Below, piece after piece: positions 39,975-48,790 of a DNA stretch of 64,000 nt (positions within the stretch are counted from its first letter, which is position 1; each line of letters starts with the position of its first letter). The stretch lies in NCBI RefSeq assembly GCF_900098745.1, contig NZ_FQTT01000015.1, forward strand, positions 1-64,000, given 5' to 3'. The notes under the pieces are model-generated. The model was given only the letters and a program-made list of their open reading frames with translations, was not told the DNA's origin and searched no databases. This stretch comes from Actinomyces glycerinitolerans (GTDB lineage: Bacteria; Actinomycetota; Actinomycetes; Actinomycetales; Actinomycetaceae). The translations under genes and the position numbers were made by a program.

Positions 39975-40961
39975 TCAGCGCCCGCCGACGCCCACCCCAG
40001 CGGACACGTCGATCTCCGCGGAGACCAGTAGGTCCCGCACGGTCATCGCCAGGGGCCGGGGCAGGAAGCCGAGTTCCTCGCGGGCCCGCCGATTGGAGAC
40101 CGTCGGACTGTCGGCCAGGGCACCGAGCGCGGCCGGCGTGAAGACGTCTGTGCCGAGCCGACTACCCACCACTTCCCCTAAGGGCGCCAACGGCCGCACC
40201 CATTCCAAAGGGAATGCCAGGCGCAGTGGCGGCCGTCCGGCCAGGATCGCGCCGAGTGACATCAGGGTGGAGATCTGCGCACGTGCGCCGCTCAATAGGT
40301 AGGAGCGCCCCGCCCTGCCCCAGTCGAGTGCCACCGTGATGCCCGCGGCAACGTCTCGCACATCCACCCAGTCGAAGCCGCCCGCTACCGTCACCTTACG
40401 ACCCCGCGCGGCGGCGAGAATGAGCCCGTTCACACGCGAACCGCGGTCGATCGGGCCGATGATTCCGGTGGGCAGACAGATCACCGCATCCAGGCCCTTG
40501 GCCACCTCCGCCAACACCGCCCGCTGCCCGACGGCCTTGGAGCGATCGTAAAGCGGGCGCTCCACACCCGCCAATGGCGTCGCCTCGGTGATAGTTCCGT
40601 CAGCGGAGCAATCCAGGGCATGGATTGAGGAGCAGTGCACCATGCGGATGCCACGGCGCCGGGCCTCGGCCGCCACCAGCGCCGGACCACGGGTATTCAG
40701 TCGCCAGGCCGCGGGGTCGCGTCGCCACAGGGTGATTCGCGCGGCCAGGTGGACCACGGCGTCGCAGTCCGCCATCGCTTCGGCCAGGGACGTCTCATCC
40801 AGGACGGAACCAGTCACCCATTCAACGTCCACGGGCGGGGCGGCGTCAGGACCCGGCGGGTACGGGCCCATGGCCCGCACCTTCCAGTCCGCCGCCGCGA
40901 GCCGCGGCAGCAGATTCGACCCGAGGTACCCGCCGCCACCAGTCACGAGGACGCGCTTCAT
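39975..40961 (-). CDS. NAD-dependent epimerase/dehydratase (extended SDR)
   Basis: A 328-residue Rossmann enzyme. VLVTGGGGYLGSNLL is the nucleotide loop, VVHLAARITLW follows strand 4, and the catalytic YDRSK lies at about 155. CLPTGIIGPIDRGSRVNG is typical of the 3-beta-HSD/dihydroflavonol-reductase-like group. The substrate is unknown. The ATG at 40961 has GGGGG directly before it and the longer frame adds no family sequence. It starts 72 bp after the end of the MFS gene on the same strand. Confidence 0.82.
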   Translation of the reverse strand: MKRVLVTGGGGYLGSNLLPRLAAADWKVRAMGPYPPGPDAAPPVDVEWVTGSVLDETSLAEAMADCDAVVHLAARITLWRRDPAAWRLNTRGPALVAAEARRRGIRMVHCSSIHALDCSADGTITEATPLAGVERPLYDRSKAVGQRAVLAEVAKGLDAVICLPTGIIGPIDRGSRVNGLILAAARGRKVTVAGGFDWVDVRDVAAGITVALDWGRAGRSYLLSGARAQISTLMSLGAILAGRPPLRLAFPLEWVRPLAPLGEVVGSRLGTDVFTPAALGALADSPTVSNRRAREELGFLPRPLAMTVRDLLVSAEIDVSAGVGVGGR

Positions 40962-41032
40962 CCCCCAATTATTACGCAGAAGCAACATCTGCACCCCCGT
41001 CGCGCGCAATCTCATTGCGGCGCGAGGGCCCG

Positions 41033-42352
41033 TCAGCCCAGCCCGGGCAGCCCGCTGACCTCCCGCGGTCGGTCGTGCAGAGCGCACACACACGCCCGGT
41101 AGGTGAGGGCTACGCACCACACGAAGCCCACCAGCGCCACCTGCACCGGGCGCGACCAGCCGACGTCGGGCATGACCAGCACGGCCACTCCGGCCGCCAC
41201 GCACTCGGCGGTGTTGAACAGCACGTCATAGATGGAGAAGGCGCGGCCGCGGTAGGCGTCGGCGGTGTCGGCCTGGACGATGGTGTCGACGGCGATCTTG
41301 GCGCCCTGCACGCCCACGCCGAAGATGAAGATCCCCGCGGTCATGAGCGCCTGCTGGTACGTGCCCACGAGGATCAGCTGGCCAACCGAGCCGCCGAGCA
41401 GGCACATGACGATCCAGGTCGACGGCGCCACGCGCTCGTGGGCCAGCGGGGTGAGCACCACCGCCAGGCCGTGGCCGGCGACCATGGCACCCATCAGGGT
41501 GGCGAAGATGGCGAGCCCCGTGTCGGCGTCCTCGGGGGCGGCGAGCAGGTTGCGGGCGGTCAGGATCATGGTGATCACCTGCATGCCGTACACGAAGCGG
41601 TGCAGCGCCATGGTGGTCAGCGCCAGGCCGGGCGTGCCCCGGCGCACCAGGTAGCGCACCGCGTTTGCCAGGTCACCGGCGGTGGCCGCGAGCGCGGCGC
41701 CCAGGCCGTCGTCGGCGGGTTTGTCCGGGCCGAGCTGGTTGGCGCCGAGCCGGGTGACCACCCCGGCGGCCAGCACGTACAGCACCATGGCGGTCAGCAG
41801 GCTGGCGGTGTCCTGGGCGGTCCCGGCCGGCAGCGCCAGGCGCAGCACGAAGCCGATGACGGCGCCGATCGCGGTGGCGGCACCGCCCAGGGTGGGCACG
41901 ATCGAGTTGGCGGTCAGCAGGCGTCGGTGGTCGATGATCTGCGGCAGTCCGGCGGACAGCACGGACAGCAGGAAGCGGTTGATGCCCAGCGCCACCAGCA
42001 CGAGCACGTACACGGCCGGACCGATGCCGGTGGCGCGCAGCGCCAGCGTGGTCAGCGCGATGACGCCGGCGCGCGCCAGGTTGCCGTACAGGAGGGTCTG
42101 CCGACGGCGCCAGCGGTCGATGAACGGCCCGGTGAAGGGGCCGACGATGCTGAATGGCAGCAGCATGACCACCAGGGCCGCGGCCACGCCGGAGGCGGTG
42201 GTCATGTTTTGCGGCTGGAAGAAGAACAGGGTGGCCAGGCCCGCCTGCACCATGCCGTCGCCGGTCTGGGACACCAGGCGGACGCCCAGCAGGCTCCGGA
42301 AGGCCGGGACGGAGGCGAGGTCCTTGAGGTCGTCGGTCAGGCGCATGGGCAT
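41033..42352 (-). CDS. MFS transporter, exporter-like
   Basis: A 439-residue membrane protein with about 12 helices, of the MFS_3/enterobactin-exporter-like type. The first helix region is FRSLLGVRLVSQTGDGMVQAG-like (first 20 about 16-35), then FSIVGPFTGPFIDRWRRRQT, the cytoplasmic loop A motif. MGAMVAGHGLAVVLTPL and FSIYDVLFNTAECVAAG lie in the second half. The substrate is unknown. Start choice: ATG 42352 has GGAAAG upstream; ATGs at 42364 and 42346 are alternatives. The longer frame to 42580 is Arg/Pro-rich and is rejected. Confidence 0.78.
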   Translation of the reverse strand: MPMRLTDDLKDLASVPAFRSLLGVRLVSQTGDGMVQAGLATLFFFQPQNMTTASGVAAALVVMLLPFSIVGPFTGPFIDRWRRRQTLLYGNLARAGVIALTTLALRATGIGPAVYVLVLVALGINRFLLSVLSAGLPQIIDHRRLLTANSIVPTLGGAATAIGAVIGFVLRLALPAGTAQDTASLLTAMVLYVLAAGVVTRLGANQLGPDKPADDGLGAALAATAGDLANAVRYLVRRGTPGLALTTMALHRFVYGMQVITMILTARNLLAAPEDADTGLAIFATLMGAMVAGHGLAVVLTPLAHERVAPSTWIVMCLLGGSVGQLILVGTYQQALMTAGIFIFGVGVQGAKIAVDTIVQADTADAYRGRAFSIYDVLFNTAECVAAGVAVLVMPDVGWSRPVQVALVGFVWCVALTYRACVCALHDRPREVSGLPGLG

Positions 42353-42621
42353 AGCTTTCCGCATGGGCGCACCGACGGCGGTCAGCGTCCGCTGTGAGAT
42401 CCGGCCGGGAGGGCGCGGTACGACGGCGTGAGTCGACTCCGGGAGCCTCGGCCGCGGTGGGCTTCGGCCGCGCGGGCCACCCGGGCCGACGTCGGTGCGA
42501 AGCGCTGATACCGCAATCGCCTCGGCAAGTGTGGGTGCGACGCACGAAGGCCTGAATCGAGCTAGCAAACGCTTTGGCAACCCTTGACAACAACCGCGAA
42601 CGGCGATTAGTCTTCCCGACG

Positions 42622-42641
42622 TACTTACTAAATAGTAAGTA
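42622..42641. promoter_or_regulatory. Perfect palindromic operator upstream of the MFS sugar transporter
   Basis: TACTTACTA (42622-42630) and TAGTAAGTA (42633-42641) form a perfect 9-bp inverted repeat with a 2-nt centre, 45 bp ahead of the MFS start. A very similar site lies ahead of the GH42 gene at 48555. The regulator is probably the TetR-family protein encoded between them. Confidence 0.78.
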
Positions 42642-42685
42642 ACTCAGCTGGCGAACACAGCCGTTCGACGAAAGGGTCCACGCAC

Positions 42686-43993
42686 ATGGCACAGCAGCCC
42701 GCGTCCCCCGCCGAGGAAGACACCTCGGCTCCCTCCAACCTCGCCCCCGACACCGGCCTGCCGCTCCAGCGCACCATCATGGTGCGCTTCGGCATCGGCT
42801 TCTTCTGCATCTCTCTCCTGTGGGCGATCGGCCTGAACACGATCGCCGCCGTGCTCCTGCCCCAGCGGCTGAAGGACATCGGCGTCGATAACCCCACCGC
42901 ACTCCTCGGCTCCATCTCCGCGGTCACCGCCCTGGTCTCACTCTTCTCCAACCTCATCTTCGGCAACCTCTCCGACCGCACCCGCTCCCGCTTCGGCAAA
43001 CGCAGCCCCTGGGTGGTCAGCGGCGGCGTCCTCGGCGGCCTGTGCCTGTTCGCGATCGGCATCCTGACCAACGCCGGAGCCATCACCTTCATCTACTGCG
43101 TGTGCATGGTCGGCCTGAACATGATGCTGGCCCCGGCCGTCGCGGTGCTGTCCGACCGCGTACCCGAGTCCATTCGCGGCACCATGTCCACCTTCTGGGG
43201 CGTCGGCGTCTCCATCGGTTACCCAATCGGCGCGATCGTCGGGGCACGCTTCATCTCCGACTCCGGCGCCGCTGTCTCCGGCTTCACCCTGGGCGGCATC
43301 CTCATGGGCATCGCCGGCATTTTCGCCGTAGCGGTGTGGCCGCGGGAGCGCTCCTCCGCGAACGAGGTCACCGACGCGGGCGGCCTGCTCGACCTCCTGC
43401 GCTCCTTCATCCCGCCGATCCACGGCGCGGCCGACTTCTGGAAGGCCTTCTTCGGCCGCTTCACCATGCTGATCTCGTACCAGATGATCAACGCCTATCA
43501 GCTCTACATCATCCAGGACTACCTGGGCCTGTCCACCAAGGAGTCCGCCGCCACCGTGACACTGATGTCCACCATCACGCTGGTGGTCGGCCTGATCGGC
43601 GGCTTCATCGGCGGCCCGCTGTCCGACCTGCTGCGCCGCCGCAAGGTGCCGGTGGTTATGGCCTCCATGTGCTTCGCCCTGGGCGTGCTCATGCCCTGGA
43701 TCATGCCGACGACGACCGGCATCTATCTGTTCGCCTTCATCGCCGGTTTCGGCTACTCCGTGTACAGCTCGGTGGACCAGGCCCTCAATGTAGACGTGCT
43801 GCCCAACCCCGAGACCGCCGGCAAGGACCTGGGCATCCTCAACATGTCCACCACGCTCGGCCAAATGTCCGGGCCGGTGATCACCTCCGCGATCGTCACC
43901 GCCACCGGCGCCTACACGCTGGTGTTCCCGGTATCCATCGCCTGCGCCCTCATCGGCTGCATCTCCATCCTGGCGATCCGCAAGGTGCGCTGA
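42686..43993 (+). CDS. MFS transporter, probable oligosaccharide importer
   Basis: A 435-residue transporter with 12 predicted helices. FGIGFFCISLLWAIGLNTIA starts helix 1, and NLIFGNLSDRTRSRFGKRSP is the cytoplasmic loop with the RxRFGxRxPW-like motif seen in glycoside symporters. A second loop copy is GGPLSDLLRRRKVPVVMA. GAAAGGG precedes the ATG at 42686. With GH42 and GH30 enzymes in the same module, both lacking signal peptides, it likely imports intact oligosaccharides for cleavage inside the cell. Expression is probably controlled at the palindrome 45 bp upstream. Confidence 0.82.
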   Translation: MAQQPASPAEEDTSAPSNLAPDTGLPLQRTIMVRFGIGFFCISLLWAIGLNTIAAVLLPQRLKDIGVDNPTALLGSISAVTALVSLFSNLIFGNLSDRTRSRFGKRSPWVVSGGVLGGLCLFAIGILTNAGAITFIYCVCMVGLNMMLAPAVAVLSDRVPESIRGTMSTFWGVGVSIGYPIGAIVGARFISDSGAAVSGFTLGGILMGIAGIFAVAVWPRERSSANEVTDAGGLLDLLRSFIPPIHGAADFWKAFFGRFTMLISYQMINAYQLYIIQDYLGLSTKESAATVTLMSTITLVVGLIGGFIGGPLSDLLRRRKVPVVMASMCFALGVLMPWIMPTTTGIYLFAFIAGFGYSVYSSVDQALNVDVLPNPETAGKDLGILNMSTTLGQMSGPVITSAIVTATGAYTLVFPVSIACALIGCISILAIRKVR

Positions 43994-44199
43994 ACGCGTG
44001 CGCCCGCGCGCCCGGCCGAGGCAGCATGCCCCGGCCGGGCGCGCCTTATTGTCGCTATCCGGGGCAAACGGCGGCCGACCGCCTCGCAGCCACTCGTACA
44101 ACCGCGCGATCTCAACGATCCGTAATCGCGCCGTCGCCGCTGCGGGCGCGTTTGTCCCGGATTCGGACAGTTAACGAGCCCGGGCCATAGGATCGGCGC

Positions 44200-44841
44200 A
44201 TGCCGCCGTCGTCCACCAAACGCCACCGCATGACCGCCGCCCAGCGGCGCGAGCAGATCGTTGAGGTCGCCACCGAGCTGGTGGCCAAGCACGGATTCAA
44301 CGGGCTGTCGCTGCAGGAGGTGGCGGACGCCGTCGGCATCACCCAGGCCGGGCTGCTGCACTACATCGGCACCAAGGACGGCCTGCTGGAGCTGCTGCTG
44401 AACGATCGCTACGACCGCCAGGGCACCCCGCAGGACTTCATCGACTCCGGCGACCCGGCCGCCACCCACCCCGAGGGCATCAGCCTGCCGGCCTACTTCC
44501 GCTACCTGGTGGCCTTCAACGAGGCCCGCCCGGAACTGATGGAGCTGTACATGACGCTGGGCGTGGAGGCAACCGACCCGCGTCATCCCGCCTACGAACG
44601 CTTTATCGACCGCCCCGACCAGGTGTGGGACTACTACTCCTCCTTCACCTGGCGGCTGCCCCCCGAGGTCATGGCGGCGGGCGGCTGGGAATCGATGCGG
44701 CCGCTGGTGGAGATGGCGATCGAGGCGATGGACGGCGCACAACTCCGCTTCTTCCGCCACCCGCCCATCTCCCTGGTCGAGGAGTGGGCGCGCTGGGAGG
44801 CGGTGCTGTTCCCCTCCCCGGTCTGGGACGACTACCGCTAG
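44200..44841 (+). CDS. TetR-family regulator of the sugar module
   Basis: A 213-residue repressor. The helix-turn-helix is REQIVEVATELVAKHGFNGL, then SLQEVADAVGITQAGLLHYI, then GTKDGLLELLL (about 16-66), classic TetR. The ligand domain (WDYYSSFTWRLPPEVMAAGG and onward) is unassigned. It lies 206 bp after the MFS gene on the same strand, and converges with GH30, the stop codons being 4 bp apart. The two matching palindromes ahead of the MFS and GH42 genes are its likely sites. The start at 44200 has no strong ribosome site; ATG 44230 is an alternative. Confidence 0.87.
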   Translation: MPPSSTKRHRMTAAQRREQIVEVATELVAKHGFNGLSLQEVADAVGITQAGLLHYIGTKDGLLELLLNDRYDRQGTPQDFIDSGDPAATHPEGISLPAYFRYLVAFNEARPELMELYMTLGVEATDPRHPAYERFIDRPDQVWDYYSSFTWRLPPEVMAAGGWESMRPLVEMAIEAMDGAQLRFFRHPPISLVEEWARWEAVLFPSPVWDDYR

Positions 44842-44845
44842 CCGC

Positions 44846-46297
44846 TCAGGCCAGCGGCTTGGGGGCCACCTCCACGTGCTCGGCGGGCACCACCACGGTC
44901 ACCAGGGAGTCGGCGGGGGCGGTGAAGGACACATTCTTGCTGCCCACGCCCACCACGAACTCCTGCGGGGTGGTCATGTCGTTCTGTGCGGCCACCACCA
45001 CCGAGCCGTCCGGGTTGTGGAAGGCCAGCAGGTTCTCATACCCCGTGTAGGACAGCGCCGGCACGAACCGGGCGCCCGGCTGCACGAAGCCGGACAGGTG
45101 CCGCAGCACGTAGTACTCGTAGGTGAAGCGGCTCCTGCCGGTTTCGGGGTCCACGGTCACCAGGGAGTTCTGGCTCCACCCCCAGCGGGAGACCCCGCCC
45201 TCATCCAGGGCCAGGTTCCAGTAGTCGTAGACGGAGGCGCCGTTGTTGAAGTAGTGGCGCATCATGGTCCAGGCGTAGCGGGCGTAGCGCCAGTCGTTCT
45301 TGCCGTCGCCGCACTCCTGCTCGGACTGGTAGATCTTCAGCTCCGGATGGTTGTGGTGGACGAAGGGCACGGCCCGCTTGCCGTCCCACTGGAAGCCGAC
45401 GCCGGCGATGTGCGGGCCCACCTCCGGGTCGGCCAGCACCTTCTCCACCATCGTGTCGTCCGGGCGCTCCATGGTGCCGAAGAAGACCTTCACGCCGCGC
45501 CGCTCCATCTGCGGGATCAGGTGCTTCAGGAAGGCGATCAGGCCCTCCGGCGTCCAGGTGCAGGCAGGGTAGATCTGGGCGGAGTTGAACTCGTTCTGCG
45601 GCATGACCATGGAGATGTCGATGCCGCGCTCGGCGTAGGCGTCGATGAACTTGCCGAAGTAGCGCGCGTAGGCGTCCAGCACCTCCTCACTCAGGATCAG
45701 CCCGTCGGTGCCCTCCTCGATCTGGTTGTCCGGGGACAGGCCGTTGTCGAAGTTGGTCTGCTCGCTCATGGGGTTGGGGGCGGCGCAGGCGTAGTGGTGG
45801 TTGCGCTTGAACCACGACGGCGGCCCCCAGGGGGAGGCCCACAGGGTCAGGTCGGGCCGCTGGGCCTTGGCGGCCTGAATGTAGGGCACCAGAGTGGCGT
45901 CGTCGTGCTCGACGCTGAAGTGCTCCAGGGCGAAGTCGCCGTCGACCTCGTCGTAGGAGTACCAGTCGGTGGCGAAGTCGTTGGCGCCCACCGGCATGCG
46001 ACAGGTGGACAGGTTGGTGCCGACGCCGGGGGCGAAGATCTGCCGCAGCACCTCGGTGCGCTCGGCCTCGGACAGGCGGGACAGCGCCACCCAGCCGAGC
46101 TCGTTGAAACAGACGCCGAAGCCGTCGATCTCCTGGGCGGGTGCGTCCAGGCGCAGGAAGGCGCCGGGGAAAGTCTGCATCGGCTCGATGGTGACGGGGG
46201 TTTCCGGGGTGAACCAGGGGTCGGCCTCGGTGGTGGCGTAGAACTGGAAGCCGGCGGCTTTGGCGGCGGAGGTGCCAGCTGGGCTGGTGTCGGTCAT
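44846..46297 (-). CDS. Glycoside hydrolase family 30 enzyme
   Basis: A 483-residue enzyme without signal peptide. LRLDAPAQEIDGFGVCFNEL starts the fold, SPWGPPSWFKRNHHY follows strand 4, the acid/base Glu is E236 in MVMPQNEFNS, and the nucleophile Glu is E326 in IYQSEQECGDG. The C-terminal beta sandwich runs from about 375. Family 30 includes beta-glucosidases, beta-xylosidases and beta-1,6-glucanases or galactanases; which applies is not clear. It lies 75 bp downstream of GH42 on the same strand, probably in one transcript, so a substrate containing beta-linked galactose is plausible. Confidence 0.87.
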   Translation of the reverse strand: MTDTSPAGTSAAKAAGFQFYATTEADPWFTPETPVTIEPMQTFPGAFLRLDAPAQEIDGFGVCFNELGWVALSRLSEAERTEVLRQIFAPGVGTNLSTCRMPVGANDFATDWYSYDEVDGDFALEHFSVEHDDATLVPYIQAAKAQRPDLTLWASPWGPPSWFKRNHHYACAAPNPMSEQTNFDNGLSPDNQIEEGTDGLILSEEVLDAYARYFGKFIDAYAERGIDISMVMPQNEFNSAQIYPACTWTPEGLIAFLKHLIPQMERRGVKVFFGTMERPDDTMVEKVLADPEVGPHIAGVGFQWDGKRAVPFVHHNHPELKIYQSEQECGDGKNDWRYARYAWTMMRHYFNNGASVYDYWNLALDEGGVSRWGWSQNSLVTVDPETGRSRFTYEYYVLRHLSGFVQPGARFVPALSYTGYENLLAFHNPDGSVVVAAQNDMTTPQEFVVGVGSKNVSFTAPADSLVTVVVPAEHVEVAPKPLA

Positions 46298-46372
46298 GGG
46301 TTCTCCTAATGGTGCGGGTTTTGTGCTTCGTTGCGGTTGGTTGGCGGCGGTTTGCCGACGTCGGCGGTCTGC

Positions 46373-48517
46373 TCAGGCCTCGACGGCGAGGACGCCCCAG
46401 GCGGGGAGGGTGACGGTGGTGCCGGCCTCCAGGCGGGCCCCCGGGGCGGCGGCGGTGCCGAGCACGTCGTCCCCGCTCACCGGCAGGGCGATCTCGACGG
46501 CGTCGTGGGAGTAGTTCAGGAAGTAGCTCAGCTGGCGGCCACGGCCGTTGGTGCCGCGGCGCACGGTGACGGTGCCGGCCAGGTCCTGGGCCCAGTCGGT
46601 CACGCCCGCCCGCTCGGCCACCAGCCGCAGGACGGCGCGGGTCAGCGCCGGGGCGGTCATGGTGGCCAGGTGGGTGATCGAGCCGGCGCCGACGGCGCGA
46701 GTGGCCACCGCCGGCCCGGACCAGGCGTGGTGGTCGTAGGTGGCCAGCACCTCCACCTCGGCGTCGCCCTCACGGGCGGCGGCGTCGACGGGGGTGAGCA
46801 GCTCCATGAAGGTGGAGGCGGCCAGTTCTGCCGCCACTGCCGGGCCGGCTGCAATGCCGTCATCGCCCAGGGCCGCGGCGAGCGCGCCCACGGGGCGCAG
46901 GGCGACGCCGTCGGGGCGGGTGAACTGGTCGGTGCCCAAGCCGAGCAGGGCGGACAGGCCGTGGGGCTGGCGGTCGGTGAAGACCTGCACGTTCTCGTCG
47001 GCGACGCCGGTGCGGAAGGTGGTGACCAGGTGGCCGCCGCCGGCCACGTAGGCGCGCAGGGCGTCGGTGGTGGCCTGCGGGGTGACGTACAGGGCGGGGG
47101 CGATCAGCACGGCGTAGCGGCCCAGGCGCTCGACGGGGGCGTCGGCGGGGACGACATCGGCCTCAAGGTTGAGGTCGAACAGGGCGTCGTAGACCCAGCG
47201 GAAGACGTCGTTGTAGTTGGCGCCGCCGCCGGCATACTGGCGCGGGAAGCCGGCCTCTAGGCTGAACCACTCCAGGGCAGTGTAGGCCTCGTTGGAGATC
47301 ATGATGGCGATACGGTTGTGCTTGCGCAGGCCGGCGAGCGAGTCGGCGTGGGTGGCCAGTTCGCGGCCGATCGTGGCGGCCTCCCGGTAGGTGGGGTTGG
47401 GCGTGTAGTCCTGGCTGAGTAGGCCCTTCCAGTAGGTCTCGAAGGAGTTGTGCAGGGAGCCCCAGTGCCAGTACATGACGCCGCAGGCGCCGGAGGCCAG
47501 GTGGGAGTAGGCCTGCAGGCGCAGCTGGCCGGGGTAGGGCAGCCAGCCCATCTGCCCCTGCGCCTGCGTCTCGATGACCAGGTAGGGGTCGCCGTCCTTC
47601 AGGGAGCGGGAGATGTCGCCGCCGAAGCCGATCTCGCGGCCGGTGAGGTGGTCCTCGCCGGGGTGGTAGATGTCGACGCCGGCCAGGGTGACGGCGTCAG
47701 CGGCCTGGAAGTGGTCGACGGCGGGCTGGACGCCGAAGGAGTAGCCGCGCCACTCATAGTCGAAGTTCTGGGTGACGAACTGGTCCTCGCGCCGGTACTC
47801 GTCGACGATGGCGCGCTGCCAGGCGAGGAAGTCGGTGACCAGGCGGCGGCGGAAGGCGTCGAAGGCGGCGGCCAGGGAACCGTTGATGGTGCCGGTGACG
47901 TCGGGGAAGTCCTCCCAGGCGCCCACCCGGTTGGACCAGTAGTTCAGGCCGAACGCCGAGTTCAGAGCGTTGAGGCCCTCCTGCCCGTCGCCGAAACGGG
48001 CCTTGAGGTGGTCGACGAAGGCGCGCTGGATGTCGGCGTTCGCGGCGTCGTAGTACTTGGTCTCGTTGTCCAGCTGGAAGCCGACGACGTGCGCGCGCGG
48101 CGCCGTGTGCTCGGCCAGGGCGCGGATGGCGGCCTCGGCGTAGTGGCGGTAGGCGGGGGCGAGGATGTTCATGTTCTGGCGCGGCCCGTACTTGTTGGGG
48201 CCGGCGGCGGTGACGCCGAGGACCTCGGGGTGGCGGGAGGCCAGCCAGGTGGGGATGGCGGCGGTGGGGGTGCCGATGATGACGTCCAGGCCGTGCGCGG
48301 CGGCGGCGTCGAGGGCGCGGTCGATGTGGGTGAAGTCGAAGACGCCGGGGGCGGGGTTCCAGGTGCCCCAGGTGAACTCGGCGATGCGGATGGTGGTGAA
48401 GCCGGCGTCCACCATCATCTGCATGTCGCGCTCAAGCCGGTCGGGGCCCGCGGCGGCGGGGGTGTACTCGTCGTAGTAGGCGGCTCCAAAGATGAGCCGA
48501 TCCGGGTGCTGCGTCAT
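46373..48517 (-). CDS. Beta-galactosidase, GH42 family
   Basis: A 714-residue enzyme of family 42. LIFGAAYYDEYTP opens the barrel, FTTIRIAEFTWGTWNP follows, the acid/base Glu is E152 in GFQLDNETKYY, and the nucleophile Glu is E316 in PYLVIETQAQGQMGW. The trimerisation and C-terminal domains follow (KHNRIAIMISNEAYTA onward). There is no signal peptide, so it works inside the cell on imported galactosides. It is the first gene of the GH42-GH30 transcript, with a palindromic operator 38 bp upstream. GGAGGGCACAATG marks the start. Confidence 0.92.
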   Translation of the reverse strand: MTQHPDRLIFGAAYYDEYTPAAAGPDRLERDMQMMVDAGFTTIRIAEFTWGTWNPAPGVFDFTHIDRALDAAAAHGLDVIIGTPTAAIPTWLASRHPEVLGVTAAGPNKYGPRQNMNILAPAYRHYAEAAIRALAEHTAPRAHVVGFQLDNETKYYDAANADIQRAFVDHLKARFGDGQEGLNALNSAFGLNYWSNRVGAWEDFPDVTGTINGSLAAAFDAFRRRLVTDFLAWQRAIVDEYRREDQFVTQNFDYEWRGYSFGVQPAVDHFQAADAVTLAGVDIYHPGEDHLTGREIGFGGDISRSLKDGDPYLVIETQAQGQMGWLPYPGQLRLQAYSHLASGACGVMYWHWGSLHNSFETYWKGLLSQDYTPNPTYREAATIGRELATHADSLAGLRKHNRIAIMISNEAYTALEWFSLEAGFPRQYAGGGANYNDVFRWVYDALFDLNLEADVVPADAPVERLGRYAVLIAPALYVTPQATTDALRAYVAGGGHLVTTFRTGVADENVQVFTDRQPHGLSALLGLGTDQFTRPDGVALRPVGALAAALGDDGIAAGPAVAAELAASTFMELLTPVDAAAREGDAEVEVLATYDHHAWSGPAVATRAVGAGSITHLATMTAPALTRAVLRLVAERAGVTDWAQDLAGTVTVRRGTNGRGRQLSYFLNYSHDAVEIALPVSGDDVLGTAAAPGARLEAGTTVTLPAWGVLAVEA

Positions 48518-48554
48518 TGTGCCCTCCTGTGCGGCGCCCTCGCCGCTTATCTAG

Positions 48555-48574
48555 TAGTTACTAGATAGTAGATC
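48555..48574. promoter_or_regulatory. Palindromic operator upstream of GH42
   Basis: TAGTTACTA-GA-TAGTAGATC aligns with the site at 42622; the core TTACTA-NN-TAGTA is shared. The left half is better kept than the right. The position, 38 bp before the GH42 ATG, fits repression by the module's TetR protein. Confidence 0.65.
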
Positions 48575-48684
48575 AGTTGGGCGCGGAAGGGAAGAGGCAA
48601 TAGAAGGCAATAGGTCCGCCGAGGCGGCCTTGACGCTCACGCCGCAGGCAGCGACGACCCGCGCGCCACCCGCCTCGCACGCAA

Positions 48685-48744
48685 AACACGACCTTGGGGT
48701 ACGTTCCACGACCTCCCCGGGGTCGTGGATTAGCCCGAAGGTCG
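48685..48744. repeat. Nested palindromic intergenic repeat, CACGACC family, copy 3
   Basis: It opens with CACGACCTTGGGGT and ACGTTCCACGACC, identical to copy 2, then the inverted CCGGGGTCGTGG and AAGGTCGTGG. At 60 bp it lies between two minus-strand genes (GH42 start and serA end), so unlike copies 1 and 2 it is not in a convergent gap. Confidence 0.78.
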
Positions 48745-48790
48745 TGGCTTGCGCGTTGGCGCGGGCAGGATCGTGCGTCAGCGCCCAGGT

